The notes under the pieces are model-generated. The model worked only from the letters and a program-made list of their open reading frames with translations, did no database searches and had not been told where the DNA came from. Shown here in pieces: positions 43,626-53,289 of a DNA stretch of 64,000 nt. Source of the stretch: Pararhizobium sp. A13 (GTDB lineage Bacteria > Pseudomonadota > Alphaproteobacteria > Rhizobiales > Rhizobiaceae); the NCBI RefSeq assembly GCF_040126305.1, contig NZ_CP149510.1:3855001-3919000 (forward strand), written 5' to 3'. Position numbers and translations under genes: made by a program. Position 1 is the stretch's first letter. Each line of letters starts with the position of its first letter.

Positions 43626-43719
43626 TTGGCAGGCTCAAGCCGCCTGCCAATCACGATTCGAACCGCAAAGGATTTCAGATCCCAAGCCTGAACGGCGCTT
43701 TAAGAGAAAGCGCCGTTCA
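43626..43719. repeat. Two intergenic hairpins beyond the octad-repeat gene
   Basis: TTGGCAGGC with GCCTGCCAA (about 43626-43650) and TGAACGGCGCTTT with AAAGCGCCGTTCA around AAGAG (43689-43719, 13-bp stem) lie in the 180 bases after the repeat gene. They add to the palindrome directly behind that gene and may be remnants of mosaic elements or tandem terminators. Confidence 0.5.
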
Positions 43720-43744
43720 ATATCTTCCCCTCTGTCGAGGGTTG

Positions 43745-43772
43745 GAGCGGCGCGGCCATGGCCGCGCCGCTC
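43745..43772 (-). terminator. 28-bp perfect palindrome after the octad-repeat gene
   Basis: GAGCGGCGCGGCCA is followed immediately by its exact complement, with no loop bases apart from the central CATG. It lies four bases beyond the stop codon of the 1279-codon gene. A T-run is absent on the far side, so termination may depend on the very stable stem. Confidence 0.55.
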
Positions 43773-43776
43773 AAAA

Positions 43777-46700
43777 TCATATGGCTTGATAGGCCGCAAT
43801 GACCGCCTCGACCTGTGCCGAGTCCAGTGCCTGCAACTGTGTCGTCGTGATCGCTTGCAGTTGATCGCTCGTCAGGCTGGAAATGTCGTCCGTCGACAGT
43901 CCCGGCAGAGCGCTGACGCTGATCGCCGCGATATCGGCGGTCGAGAACGTTGCGATTTCTTCCGTGGACATGGCGGCGATCGCAGCCGAGCCCAAGGCAC
44001 CAACCTGGACGGAGGTCAAAGCCTCGACCTGGGCGGAGGTCAAAGCCTCGACCTGGGCGGAGGTCAGCGCCGCCACCGACTTCGAGTTCAGGGCCGCGAC
44101 CTGATCGGTCGTTAGCGCTGCGACATTGTCGGTGCTCAGAGCCGTGACCTGCGTCGAGCCCAGGGCGCCAACCTGCGAAGAGGTCAGAGCGCCAAGCTGC
44201 GTCGAAGTCAGGGCGGCGATCTGGGTGGATTTCAGCGCCGCGACCTGGCTTGTCGTCAGGGCGGCGGCCTGGTCTGAGGTCAGCGCTGCGACGCTGTCCG
44301 TGGACAGTCCCGACAGAGCCTTGACGCTGATCGCCGCGATCTCGGCAGTGGAGAACGTTGCGATGTCTTCCGTGGAGAGGGCCGCGATATCGGCTGAGTC
44401 CAAGGCGCCGATCTGCGCGGAGGTCAATGCCTCGACCTGTACGGTGGTCAAAGCCGTGAGCTGTGCGGAGGTCAAGGCAGCCACCGCCTTCGAACTCAGG
44501 GCGGCAACCTGGTCAGTGGAGAGCTCGGCGATATTGTCGGTGGTCAGAGCCGCGACTTGCGTCGAGCTCAGGGTTCCGATCTGCGACGAGGTCAGAGCGC
44601 CGACCTGATCGGAGGTCAAGACCGAGATCTGGCTGGACTTCAGCGCCGCAACCTGGGCCGTCGTCAGGGCGGCCGTCTGGTCGGAGGTGAGTGCCGCGAC
44701 GCCGGCGGTGGAGAGCCCCGGCAGGGCCTTTACGCTGATCGCCGCAATATCGGCGGTGGACAACGTTGCCAGGTCTTCCGTCGCCAGAGCTCCGACTTGC
44801 GTCGAGCTCAGGGCGGCAATCTGCGCGGAGGTCAAGGCATCCACCTGAGTGGTTACCAAAGCCTCGATCTGGGCGGTAGTCAACGCTACCACAGCCTTCG
44901 CATTCAGGGCGACGACCTGGTCGGTGGTCAGCGCCGCGACATTGTCGGTGCTCAGAGCCGCGACTTGCGTCGAACTCAGCGCGCCAACCTGCGAAGAGGT
45001 CAGAGCGCCGACCTGAGTTGAGGTCAAGGCCGAGATCTGGCTGGACTTCAGCGCCGCGACCTGGCTCGTCGTCAAGGCGGCGGTCTGGTCGGAGGTAAGC
45101 GCGGCGACGTTGTCGGTGGACAGTCCCAAGAGAGCCTTGGCGCTGATCGCGGCAATATCGGCGGTGGAGAACGTTGCGATGTCTTCCGTGGAGAGGGCCG
45201 CGATGTCAGCCGAGTCCATGGCCCCGATCTGCGCGACGGTCAAGGCTTCGACCTGGGCGGTGGTCAAGGCGCCGATCTGGGCGGAGGTCAAGGCCGCGAC
45301 CGACTTCGAGTTCAGGGCGGCGACCTGGTCAGTGGTGAGCGCCGCGACATTATCCGTGCTCAGAGCCGTGATTTGCGTCGAGCTCAGGGCGGCGACCTGC
45401 GAAGTGGTCAGTGCCCCGACCTGATCGGAGGTCAGGACCGAGATCTGGCTGGACTTCAGTGCCGCGACCTGGGCCGTCGTCAGGACGGCGGTCTGGCCGG
45501 AGGTGAGTGCTGCGACGTTGTCGGTGGACAGTCCCGCCAGGGCCTTCACGCTGATCGCCGCGATATCGGCCGTCGAGAACGTTGCCAGGTCTTCCGTCGC
45601 CAGAGCTGCGACTTGCGTCGAGCTCAGGGCGCCGACCTGGGCGGAGGTCAAGGCCTCGACTTGGGTGGAGGTCAGAGCCGTGATCTGCGCGGAGGTCAAG
45701 GCTACCACAGCTTTCGAGCTCAACGCGACGACCTGGTCAGTGGTGAGGACCGCGACATTGTCGGTGGTCAGAGCCGCGACTTGCGTCGAACTCAGGGTCC
45801 CGATCTGCGACGAGGTCAAAGCGCCGATCTGATCGGAGGTCAAGGCCGAAATCTGGGTGGACTTCAGCGCCGCGACCTGGCTCGTCGTCAGGGCGGCGGT
45901 CTGGTCGGACGTGAGGGCAGCCACGTTGTCCGTGGACAGTCCCGACAGGGCCTTCGCACTGATCGCGGCAATATCGGCGGTTGAGAACGTTGCCAGGTCT
46001 TCCGTCGCCAGAGCTGCGAGTTGCGTCGAGCTCAGCGCGCCGATCTGTGCGGAGGTCAAAACATCGACCTGCGAAGAGGTCAGAGCGCCGATCTGCGCGG
46101 AGGTCAAGGCCGCGACCGACTTCGAGTTCAGAGCGGCAACCTGACCGGTCGTCAGCACCGCGACATTGTCGGTGCTCAGAGCCGTGACCTGCGTCGAGCC
46201 CATGGCGCCGATCTGTGAAGTGGTCAGAGCGGCGACCTGGGTTGAGGTCAAGGCAGCGATCTGGCTGGACTTCAGCGCTGCGACTTGGCCCGTCGTCAGA
46301 GCGGAGGTCTGGTCGGACGTGAGGGCTGCGACGCTATCGGTGGATAGTCCGGAGAGTGCCTTGACGCTGATCGCCGCGATATCGCCGGTGGACAACGTTG
46401 CGAGGTCATCCGTGGAGAGGGCTGCGACTTGCGTCGAGTTCAGGGCGCCGACCTGGGCTGAGGTCAAAGCCTCGACCTGTGCGGTGGTCAAGGCGCCTAT
46501 CTGCGCGGAGGTCAAGGCCGCCACGGCCTTCGAGCTCAGGGCGGCGACCTGGTCAGTCGTGAGCGCCGCTACATTGTCGGTGGTCAGAGCCGCGACTTGG
46601 GTCGAACTCAGGATTCCGACCTGCGAAGAGGTCAGAGCGCCAAGCTGGGTCGAGGTCAAGGCGGTGATCTGGCTGGACTTCAGTGCCGCGACCTGGGCCG

Positions 46701-47616
46701 TCGTCAGGACGGCGGTCTGCGTGGAGGTCAATGCTGCGACGTTGTCGGTGGACAGGCCCGGCAAGGCCTTGACGCTGATCGCCGCAATCTCGGCGGTCGA
46801 GAACGTTGCCAGGTCTTCCGTCGCCAGAGCTGCAATATCAGCCGAATCCAAGGCGGCGATCTGCGCGGCACTCAAAGCCTCGACCTGCGAAGAGGTCAGA
46901 GCGCCGATCTGCGCGGAGGTCAAGGCCCCCACCGACTTCGAGTTCAGGGCGGCGACCTGATCGGTGGTGAGTGCCGCGATATTGTCTGTGGTCAGAGCCG
47001 CGACTTGGGTCGAGGTCAGGGTTCCGATCTGCGTAGTGGTCAAGGCCCCGATCTGCGCGGAGGTCAAGGCCGAGATCTGGCTGGACTTCAGCACCGCGAC
47101 CTGGCCTGTCGTCAGGGCGGCGGCCTGGTCAGAGGTGAGGGTTGCCACGTTGTCGGTGGACAGAGCCGACAGAGCCTTGACGTTGATCGCTGCAATCTCG
47201 GCGGTCGAGAACGTCGCGATATCTTCCGTGGTCAGAGCTGCGATTTGCGTCGAGCTCAAGGCGCCGACCTGGGAGGAGGTCAAAGCCTCGACCTGGTCGG
47301 AAGTCAAACCCGCGATCTGGCTGGAGTAGAGGGCTGCGACTTGAGCCGTGCCGAGGCTTCCGACCGTCGACGTGCCCAGAACGGCCAACTGGTCCAGACT
47401 CAAGCCTTTGATCGCAGTCGCCGATACGGCGCTCATCTGCTCGGTCGTGAGGGTCGCGATATCCTCAGTCTGCAAAGCCGCGATCTGAGTTGAGGAAAGC
47501 GCCTTGACCTGAGCCGTGGTCAGTGCCGCGACGTCGGTGGTTGTCAGGGCAGTAATCGCTGCGGTGGATAGAGACTTGATCTGGCTGACGGACAGAGAAG
47601 CAATAATCGAGGTCAT
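43777..47616 (-). CDS. Giant octapeptide-repeat protein (159 octads), Ser/Thr-rich
   Basis: The 1279-residue protein consists of a six-residue start (MTSIIA), 159 octapeptides without a single insertion or deletion, and one final residue. The consensus octad is A-L-[TS]-[ST]-x-[QD]-[VI]-[AG], so Leu at position 2 and Val/Ile at position 7 recur every eight residues. Octads form a higher-order repeat: landmark octads such as AISVKALS, GLSTDNVA and ALKSSQIS return every 17 octads (136 residues). There are one divergent and eight clear macro-repeats, then six octads. I find no Cys, Trp, His or Arg. There is no signal peptide or membrane helix. A regular solenoid is likely. Its 3' end is followed by a 28-bp palindrome; divergent from it lie an OGT-like enzyme, a glycosyltransferase and UDP-galactopyranose mutase, so it may be an O-glycosylated surface or matrix protein. 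I do not recognise a named family. Confidence 0.85.
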   Translation of the reverse strand: MTSIIASLSVSQIKSLSTAAITALTTTDVAALTTAQVKALSSTQIAALQTEDIATLTTEQMSAVSATAIKGLSLDQLAVLGTSTVGSLGTAQVAALYSSQIAGLTSDQVEALTSSQVGALSSTQIAALTTEDIATFSTAEIAAINVKALSALSTDNVATLTSDQAAALTTGQVAVLKSSQISALTSAQIGALTTTQIGTLTSTQVAALTTDNIAALTTDQVAALNSKSVGALTSAQIGALTSSQVEALSAAQIAALDSADIAALATEDLATFSTAEIAAISVKALPGLSTDNVAALTSTQTAVLTTAQVAALKSSQITALTSTQLGALTSSQVGILSSTQVAALTTDNVAALTTDQVAALSSKAVAALTSAQIGALTTAQVEALTSAQVGALNSTQVAALSTDDLATLSTGDIAAISVKALSGLSTDSVAALTSDQTSALTTGQVAALKSSQIAALTSTQVAALTTSQIGAMGSTQVTALSTDNVAVLTTGQVAALNSKSVAALTSAQIGALTSSQVDVLTSAQIGALSSTQLAALATEDLATFSTADIAAISAKALSGLSTDNVAALTSDQTAALTTSQVAALKSTQISALTSDQIGALTSSQIGTLSSTQVAALTTDNVAVLTTDQVVALSSKAVVALTSAQITALTSTQVEALTSAQVGALSSTQVAALATEDLATFSTADIAAISVKALAGLSTDNVAALTSGQTAVLTTAQVAALKSSQISVLTSDQVGALTTSQVAALSSTQITALSTDNVAALTTDQVAALNSKSVAALTSAQIGALTTAQVEALTVAQIGAMDSADIAALSTEDIATFSTADIAAISAKALLGLSTDNVAALTSDQTAALTTSQVAALKSSQISALTSTQVGALTSSQVGALSSTQVAALSTDNVAALTTDQVVALNAKAVVALTTAQIEALVTTQVDALTSAQIAALSSTQVGALATEDLATLSTADIAAISVKALPGLSTAGVAALTSDQTAALTTAQVAALKSSQISVLTSDQVGALTSSQIGTLSSTQVAALTTDNIAELSTDQVAALSSKAVAALTSAQLTALTTVQVEALTSAQIGALDSADIAALSTEDIATFSTAEIAAISVKALSGLSTDSVAALTSDQAAALTTSQVAALKSTQIAALTSTQLGALTSSQVGALGSTQVTALSTDNVAALTTDQVAALNSKSVAALTSAQVEALTSAQVEALTSVQVGALGSAAIAAMSTEEIATFSTADIAAISVSALPGLSTDDISSLTSDQLQAITTTQLQALDSAQVEAVIAAYQAI
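43783..47598 (-). repeat. Nested tandem repeats: 24-bp octad units in 408-bp macro-repeats
   Basis: The coding sequence is periodic at 24 bp (one octad) and at 408 bp (17 octads). Eight well-kept macro-repeats span 43927-47190, and a more diverged one lies at 47191-47598, the 5' end of the gene. Copies differ by many point substitutions but not in length, so selection keeps the register while the copies diverge. Such arrays are prone to collapse in assembly and to copy-number change by recombination. Confidence 0.9.
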
Positions 47617-48358
47617 AGAAGCGCGCCTTTATGTTAACCGATTGCAAATGTCATTTCCCTGCCGCAGGCCACGCGAAAAGACTTGCAAGCCTCTTCGCAG
47701 CAGCCTCAGGCGCGCCCTGCGCCCGCTGCCGGCGTTATCCGTTTGGTTGGACGCCTCGATCGGCATCGACCATTCGTGCGCCCTGTCGGAAGGAAACAAT
47801 GTTACGAGGAACATGGCTCGCAGGAGCCAGCGCGTTGGAAGTGCTTCATGCATACAGAGCGTGTGACGGCCCTGACTCCTACGCCTGTCGACGTGAACGC
47901 CTCGCCATGGCAAGACCGGTTCACGGAGATCTGCCGTCAACACATCTGCGATGTGCCGTCTTCAGCAGAAGTCTTGGATAAATGACTATCCGGGAGTGTT
48001 TAATATTGAGTTAACAATGCTGCACGCGTGCCTCTAAATCCTCAAACACGTTCGATTTTGTGACGTCCAGAAGGCAGGCGGAACAGAGAAACGCGGATCG
48101 GGAAAATTGAACGGTTGAGATCGACGCCCATGCCGCCCAAATCCGGCAACGGGGGTCATCGGCTCCAGGAAGCCGCCGATGCTGACGGCCGGAAAGACGA
48201 TGCCGCTCTGCCGAGGATGTCAGAAACTTCGTGGCAATTGAGGAAGTGCTGGCACGATACCGCAAAACGACAAGCCCAAAGCAAGCTAGCGCCGATAAAG
48301 GGAGATAACGCTTTCGCGCGTAGTCTCAACTCCGGCCGCCAGGCCGCCTGCCCGTGGG
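47617..48358. other. 742-bp divergent gap between repeat protein and OGT-like gene
   Basis: It must hold the promoters of both divergent genes. I see one small frame with a good ribosome binding site (listed separately), an AT-rich segment at 47981-48020 (TTTAATATTGAGTTAACAAT) suited to a promoter, and otherwise overlapping frames without recognisable protein features. Confidence 0.45.
47799..47981 (+). CDS. Possible 60-residue protein upstream of the glycosyltransferase genes
   Basis: The ATG at 47799 follows GGAAGGAAACA, a strong ribosome binding site at proper distance, and the frame encodes LRGTWLAGASALEVLHAYRACD at the start, ending at TAA. It contains several Cys and Arg and no membrane helix. 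Its codon choice is not clearly coding, and a different frame through the same stretch is also open. I do not recognise it. Confidence 0.3.
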   Translation: MLRGTWLAGASALEVLHAYRACDGPDSYACRRERLAMARPVHGDLPSTHLRCAVFSRSLG

Positions 48359-50410
48359 ATGTCCATGTTCATCAATAACGCATTCGTCGCAGACACTGTT
48401 TCGGAGTTCGCCGGCTTGTTGGAGCGGGCGCGAAATCAACACCTGCCCCTGACCGAGTTGTTTCAGAGCGCGGAAAGCCTGAATGCCGCCGGACAGAAGG
48501 CGCAGGCGGCTGAGCTTTACAAGGCCTGGATCGCATTCAACGATGCTAATCCTCTGCTGCAATTCGCTTATTTCAATTATTCTGTCACCTTGCGGCAGAT
48601 GGGCGACGTTGCCGGCTCGATCCACGCATTGCGTGCCTGTTTAAAGCTCGATCCGCGGTTCGGGCAGGCGCATATCAATCTCGGCCGTGCGCTGGAAGAT
48701 TGCGGCCTGACAAGCCAGGCCGTCCAACAATGGCGAGGTTTCGCGGAGGCGACCGCCGAGGTCACGGCCGGAACGCTTGGCCATCGCCTGATGATTCTCC
48801 AGCACATTGGCCGCGTTTTGGAGAACGCGGGTCTGTTGGAAGAAGCGGAAGTAGCTTTGTGGCAGGCAATCGAATTGCGCCCCGACAAGACCGAGGCTGG
48901 CCAGCATTGGACGTCCTTGCGGCAGCGCCAGTGCAAGTGGCCGGCTTTGGTCGCGTCGGAGCATGTCTCAACCCAGCAATTGCTGGACGCGATGTCTCCC
49001 TTGACGCTTGCTTGCCATGCCGACGATCCCCTGTTCCAGCTCGCCAAGGCATATCGCTACAACAAATCCCTCATCGGGCGGCCCGATCTCGGTGGCTTCC
49101 CGCGTAAGGCGCCGCAGCGGAAATCGGGAACCGGACAACGCTTGCGTGTCGGCTATGTCTCCTCGGATCTACGTGATCACGCCGTCGGTTTTGCACTCAG
49201 AGAAGTTCTGGAACTGCACGACAAGAGCAGCGTCGAAATCTTTGTCTATTATTGCGGCGAACCGCGAACCAACGATGCAACGCAAGAGCGGATCAAAAAC
49301 GCCGTCGATTGCTGGCGCGACATCGCAACGCTCGGCGACATCGAGGCGGCAACGCAAATCGCCGCTGACGACATCGACATTCTCGTCGACGTCAATGGTT
49401 ACACCAAACACGCGAGGACGAAGATCTTCGCCTATCGGCCGGCACCGGTCATCGTGAACTTCTGCGGCTATCCAGGCTCCATGGGCAGCCCGTTTCATCA
49501 ATACATGATCGCGGACGAGCACATCGTACCGCCCGAAAATGAAATCTATTACTCCGAAAAAGTATTGCGGATACCCTGCAACCAGCCTCTCGACCGCAAA
49601 CGCCTGATCGCCGCGCGGCCGAGCCGCGCGGAGGCCGGCCTGCCCGACGACGCCTTCGTCTACGCCTGCTTCAACGGCATGCAGAAAATCACCGCCAGCT
49701 GCTTTGCGCGCTGGATGAGCATTCTTTCGGCAACGCCGGGCAGCGTGCTGTGGCTGCTTGTGGGGGACGAGTCCGTCAACCAGCGCCTGCGGCAGGCAGC
49801 CGAGCAAAGCGGCGTCGCGCCCGAACGGCTTATTTTTGCCCCCAAGGCGGCCAATCCGAACCATCTCGCACGCATCGGCCTGGCCGATCTCTTCCTGGAC
49901 ACGTTCCCCTACGGGGCGCATTCCACGGCGGCGGACGCTATCACCATGGGATTGCCGGTCCTGACCATCCCCGGCAAGAGCTTCGCCTCGCGGTTCTGCG
50001 GCAGCATCATCGCGGCCGCTGGCGTGCCGGAACTGGCTTGCGCTTCACCGGAGGAATACGTGCAGCGTGCCATTGCCTTCGCGGGCAACCGCAAGAGCCT
50101 CGCGGCCATCAGTGAGTCCTTGCAACGCCAACGTGAGACCAGCGTATTGCGCGACATTCCGGCCACTGTACGCCGCCTCGAACAATTGTTCTGGCAGATG
50201 CAGGGCGAATGCGAGCGCGGCGAAACGCCGGTACCGGATCTGCAGAATCTCGACGTGTATTACGAGATCGGCGCCGAGATCGTTAAGGGAAATGTCGAAT
50301 TCGAGGACGATCACACCTACCGGCAGCGATACATCGAAAAACTGGCCCGGTGGCACGACTATGCTCCGCTGCCGCGCGATTGCCGCTTATGGGCAAAGCC
50401 GACGGTTTAA
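48359..50410 (+). CDS. TPR-containing O-GlcNAc transferase-like glycosyltransferase (GT41)
   Basis: The 683-residue protein has an N-terminal TPR-like helical region (residues about 40-200; AGQKAQAAELYKAWIAFNDAN, GSIHALRACLKLDPRFGQAHINLGRALED) and a C-terminal catalytic region of the OGT/SPINDLY family (GT41). The latter has LRVGYVSSDLRDHAVGFAL with the conserved His, IDILVDVNGYTKHARTKIFA, VNFCGYPGSMG, the nucleotide-sugar-binding region FAPKAANPNHLARIGLADL, FLDTFPYGAHSTAADAITMG and VLTIPGKSFASRF. Such enzymes glycosylate Ser or Thr of proteins in the cytoplasm. It is divergent from the Ser/Thr-rich octad-repeat gene and is followed by a second glycosyltransferase and a UDP-galactopyranose mutase, so the repeat protein is the obvious client candidate. 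Confidence 0.88.
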   Translation: MSMFINNAFVADTVSEFAGLLERARNQHLPLTELFQSAESLNAAGQKAQAAELYKAWIAFNDANPLLQFAYFNYSVTLRQMGDVAGSIHALRACLKLDPRFGQAHINLGRALEDCGLTSQAVQQWRGFAEATAEVTAGTLGHRLMILQHIGRVLENAGLLEEAEVALWQAIELRPDKTEAGQHWTSLRQRQCKWPALVASEHVSTQQLLDAMSPLTLACHADDPLFQLAKAYRYNKSLIGRPDLGGFPRKAPQRKSGTGQRLRVGYVSSDLRDHAVGFALREVLELHDKSSVEIFVYYCGEPRTNDATQERIKNAVDCWRDIATLGDIEAATQIAADDIDILVDVNGYTKHARTKIFAYRPAPVIVNFCGYPGSMGSPFHQYMIADEHIVPPENEIYYSEKVLRIPCNQPLDRKRLIAARPSRAEAGLPDDAFVYACFNGMQKITASCFARWMSILSATPGSVLWLLVGDESVNQRLRQAAEQSGVAPERLIFAPKAANPNHLARIGLADLFLDTFPYGAHSTAADAITMGLPVLTIPGKSFASRFCGSIIAAAGVPELACASPEEYVQRAIAFAGNRKSLAAISESLQRQRETSVLRDIPATVRRLEQLFWQMQGECERGETPVPDLQNLDVYYEIGAEIVKGNVEFEDDHTYRQRYIEKLARWHDYAPLPRDCRLWAKPTV

Positions 50411-50449
50411 GAGACATGAGCGGTATCAATTGTAGACGGCGAGGATAGT

Positions 50450-51703
50450 ATGGTTCCTGTTATACTTGTCACATTTGCTGGCAGACAAAAAAGAATGGAT
50501 ATTCTGACACAATATATCCGCAAGGCGATGGATGTCGGGATAATAGATGAATGGCACGTATGGGATTTTACACGCTCCCCCCAGGATCATGACTGGGTTA
50601 CGCGCGAATTCGGCCCAGTTCGCTATATGGGATCCACGGCGCCTTACCAGTTAAAGGGAACGGTCACGCCCCATTCTTCATTCCGGACAAGCGCAGCGAT
50701 CACAAACGACCTTCATATTGCTGTTGTTCCAGATGATGATGGTGATGATTATTTTGAACTGGTCGTTGGTGGCTGGAACAATAAACACTCTGCTCTGCGG
50801 AGACTTCCGCGTAGCGAATTAAAGAGTTTCGATCGCACAAATGCACCGGCCATCTGGAATAGATCGACTCCCGGCGTTCTTTCGCCAGGCCGGGCGAATC
50901 AGGTTGTCCTCAACGTCGACGCAGCAGGCGTTCCGGCACTCCGCGTAAACGACGTGACGATCGGCAGGTGGCCCGAACTGAACCTGGCCTCCGGGGCATC
51001 GGTCATGGTCCGCGGCGGATGGGGCGCCGACCTCGAGCTCTGCGATGTGCGCGCCCCCGTACAACGCTTTGTCGGCAACCCAAATGAACAAATGCCGTAT
51101 TGGCAGGCTTACGACTACTACGCCAGAAGACTACAGAATTATTCGAACACGATATTTCTGAAATGCGATGACGATATTGTTTACATGGACATCGAAAAGC
51201 TCGACGAATTCATTGAGTTTAGAAGGGCCAACCCGAATTATTTCGTCGTCTCGGCCAATGTCGTGAACAATGGCGTGTGCGCCTATTGGCAGCAAGTAGC
51301 GGGGTCGCTTTCCGATCATCTCGGCCATTTTGAGCGCCCGCCCGGCGGATTTGGGGGAAGTTTATGGCAAAGCGCCGAGCGCGCCACTGAGCTTCACGAT
51401 TTCTTCCTGCAAACGGACGACAAGCGCCTGCCCTTGCCGAGCGAGGTCGTCGAGTGGAAAGAACGTCAATCGATCAATTTCATATCGTGGCTCGGAAGAG
51501 ACTTGGTGCATATGGCTCTGCCGAAAGGTGACGACGAGCATGCCCTGACGGTTGACTTGCCGACGCTCCTCGACCGTCCCACCGCGATCTATTCGGATTT
51601 TACCGTAAGCCATCTGAGTTTCGGGCCGCAGGAGCAAGGACTGGATCTGGATCGCCTGATCGATGCCTATGGCGCGCTTATGCGCACGAGACTGTCGCTA
51701 TAG
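50450..51703 (+). CDS. Glycosyltransferase with inserted farnesoic-acid-methyltransferase-like (lectin-like) domain
   Basis: The 417-residue protein opens with a GT-A-like first strand and helix (PVILVTFAGRQKRMDILTQYI), is interrupted by an insert at about residues 80-205, and resumes with the metal-binding acidic cluster FLKCDDDIVYMD and FVVSANVVNNGV. The insert has YFELVVGGWNNKHSALRRL and later VMVRGGWGADLELCDV, the pattern of the jelly-roll-like Methyltransf_FA domain (PF12248), which may bind carbohydrate. I infer a sugar transferase that recognises glycan or glycoprotein through the insert. It lies 39 bases after the OGT-like gene and 92 bases before UDP-galactopyranose mutase. Its coding sequence has lower GC than the catabolic genes around it. 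Confidence 0.6.
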   Translation: MVPVILVTFAGRQKRMDILTQYIRKAMDVGIIDEWHVWDFTRSPQDHDWVTREFGPVRYMGSTAPYQLKGTVTPHSSFRTSAAITNDLHIAVVPDDDGDDYFELVVGGWNNKHSALRRLPRSELKSFDRTNAPAIWNRSTPGVLSPGRANQVVLNVDAAGVPALRVNDVTIGRWPELNLASGASVMVRGGWGADLELCDVRAPVQRFVGNPNEQMPYWQAYDYYARRLQNYSNTIFLKCDDDIVYMDIEKLDEFIEFRRANPNYFVVSANVVNNGVCAYWQQVAGSLSDHLGHFERPPGGFGGSLWQSAERATELHDFFLQTDDKRLPLPSEVVEWKERQSINFISWLGRDLVHMALPKGDDEHALTVDLPTLLDRPTAIYSDFTVSHLSFGPQEQGLDLDRLIDAYGALMRTRLSL

Positions 51704-51783
51704 AGATCAATCCGCGGATCCCCCAAAGCGGGGGAGAATAATTGCCACTGCTTGCAAACTCTGCATGGCGAAACACGAGATAG

Positions 51784-52953
<1,170 letters not shown>

Positions 52954-53289
52954 CAGAACTCGAAGCCAGTCATCGTGAAACTTCTTGTCTTAGCCGGACA
53001 AGGTGGAAAGTGATGCGTGCAAACGGATTCGAACTCAAAGCCCGCGGCAGGCAACGGTCCTAAAGCCGTTCCATTCGAGGCATTATGCGATCGTTTGCGC
53101 ACCGAACGAGAACGTCTCCCGTGCGGCAGGAATCGACCCACGTCCGGACGTTCGCTCGCCGGCGGACGAATTCCCACCATCACTCGTTCTGGATCTTCTC
53201 GGAACGGATTGCTGCCCAAAGCCGACTTTGGTGAAAACCTGCGTTCACGCCCGCCAAATACAAAGGTCGACGGCCAGCCTACACTATAC
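52954..53289. other. Gap between glf and the LacI gene
   Basis: The two flanking genes converge here. A plus-strand frame from 53017 runs into the LacI gene on the other strand, but it has no recognisable features or convincing start. No strong terminator is visible. Confidence 0.45.

Noticed and set aside
43786-47493. Several plus-strand frames of 60-300 codons across the repeat gene
   Set aside because: They are antisense shadows of the repetitive gene; their translations just mirror its periodicity and have no start signals of their own.
43777-47616. Regular 24-bp and 408-bp repeats suggesting a CRISPR-like array or satellite DNA
   Set aside because: The repeats lie in one open frame of 1279 codons, the units abut without unique spacers, and the variation follows an octapeptide pattern.
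53026-53040. GATTCGAAC, resembling a tRNA T-loop
   Set aside because: No acceptor stem, D-arm or anticodon arm can be built around it. The same holds for ATTCGAACC near 43655.
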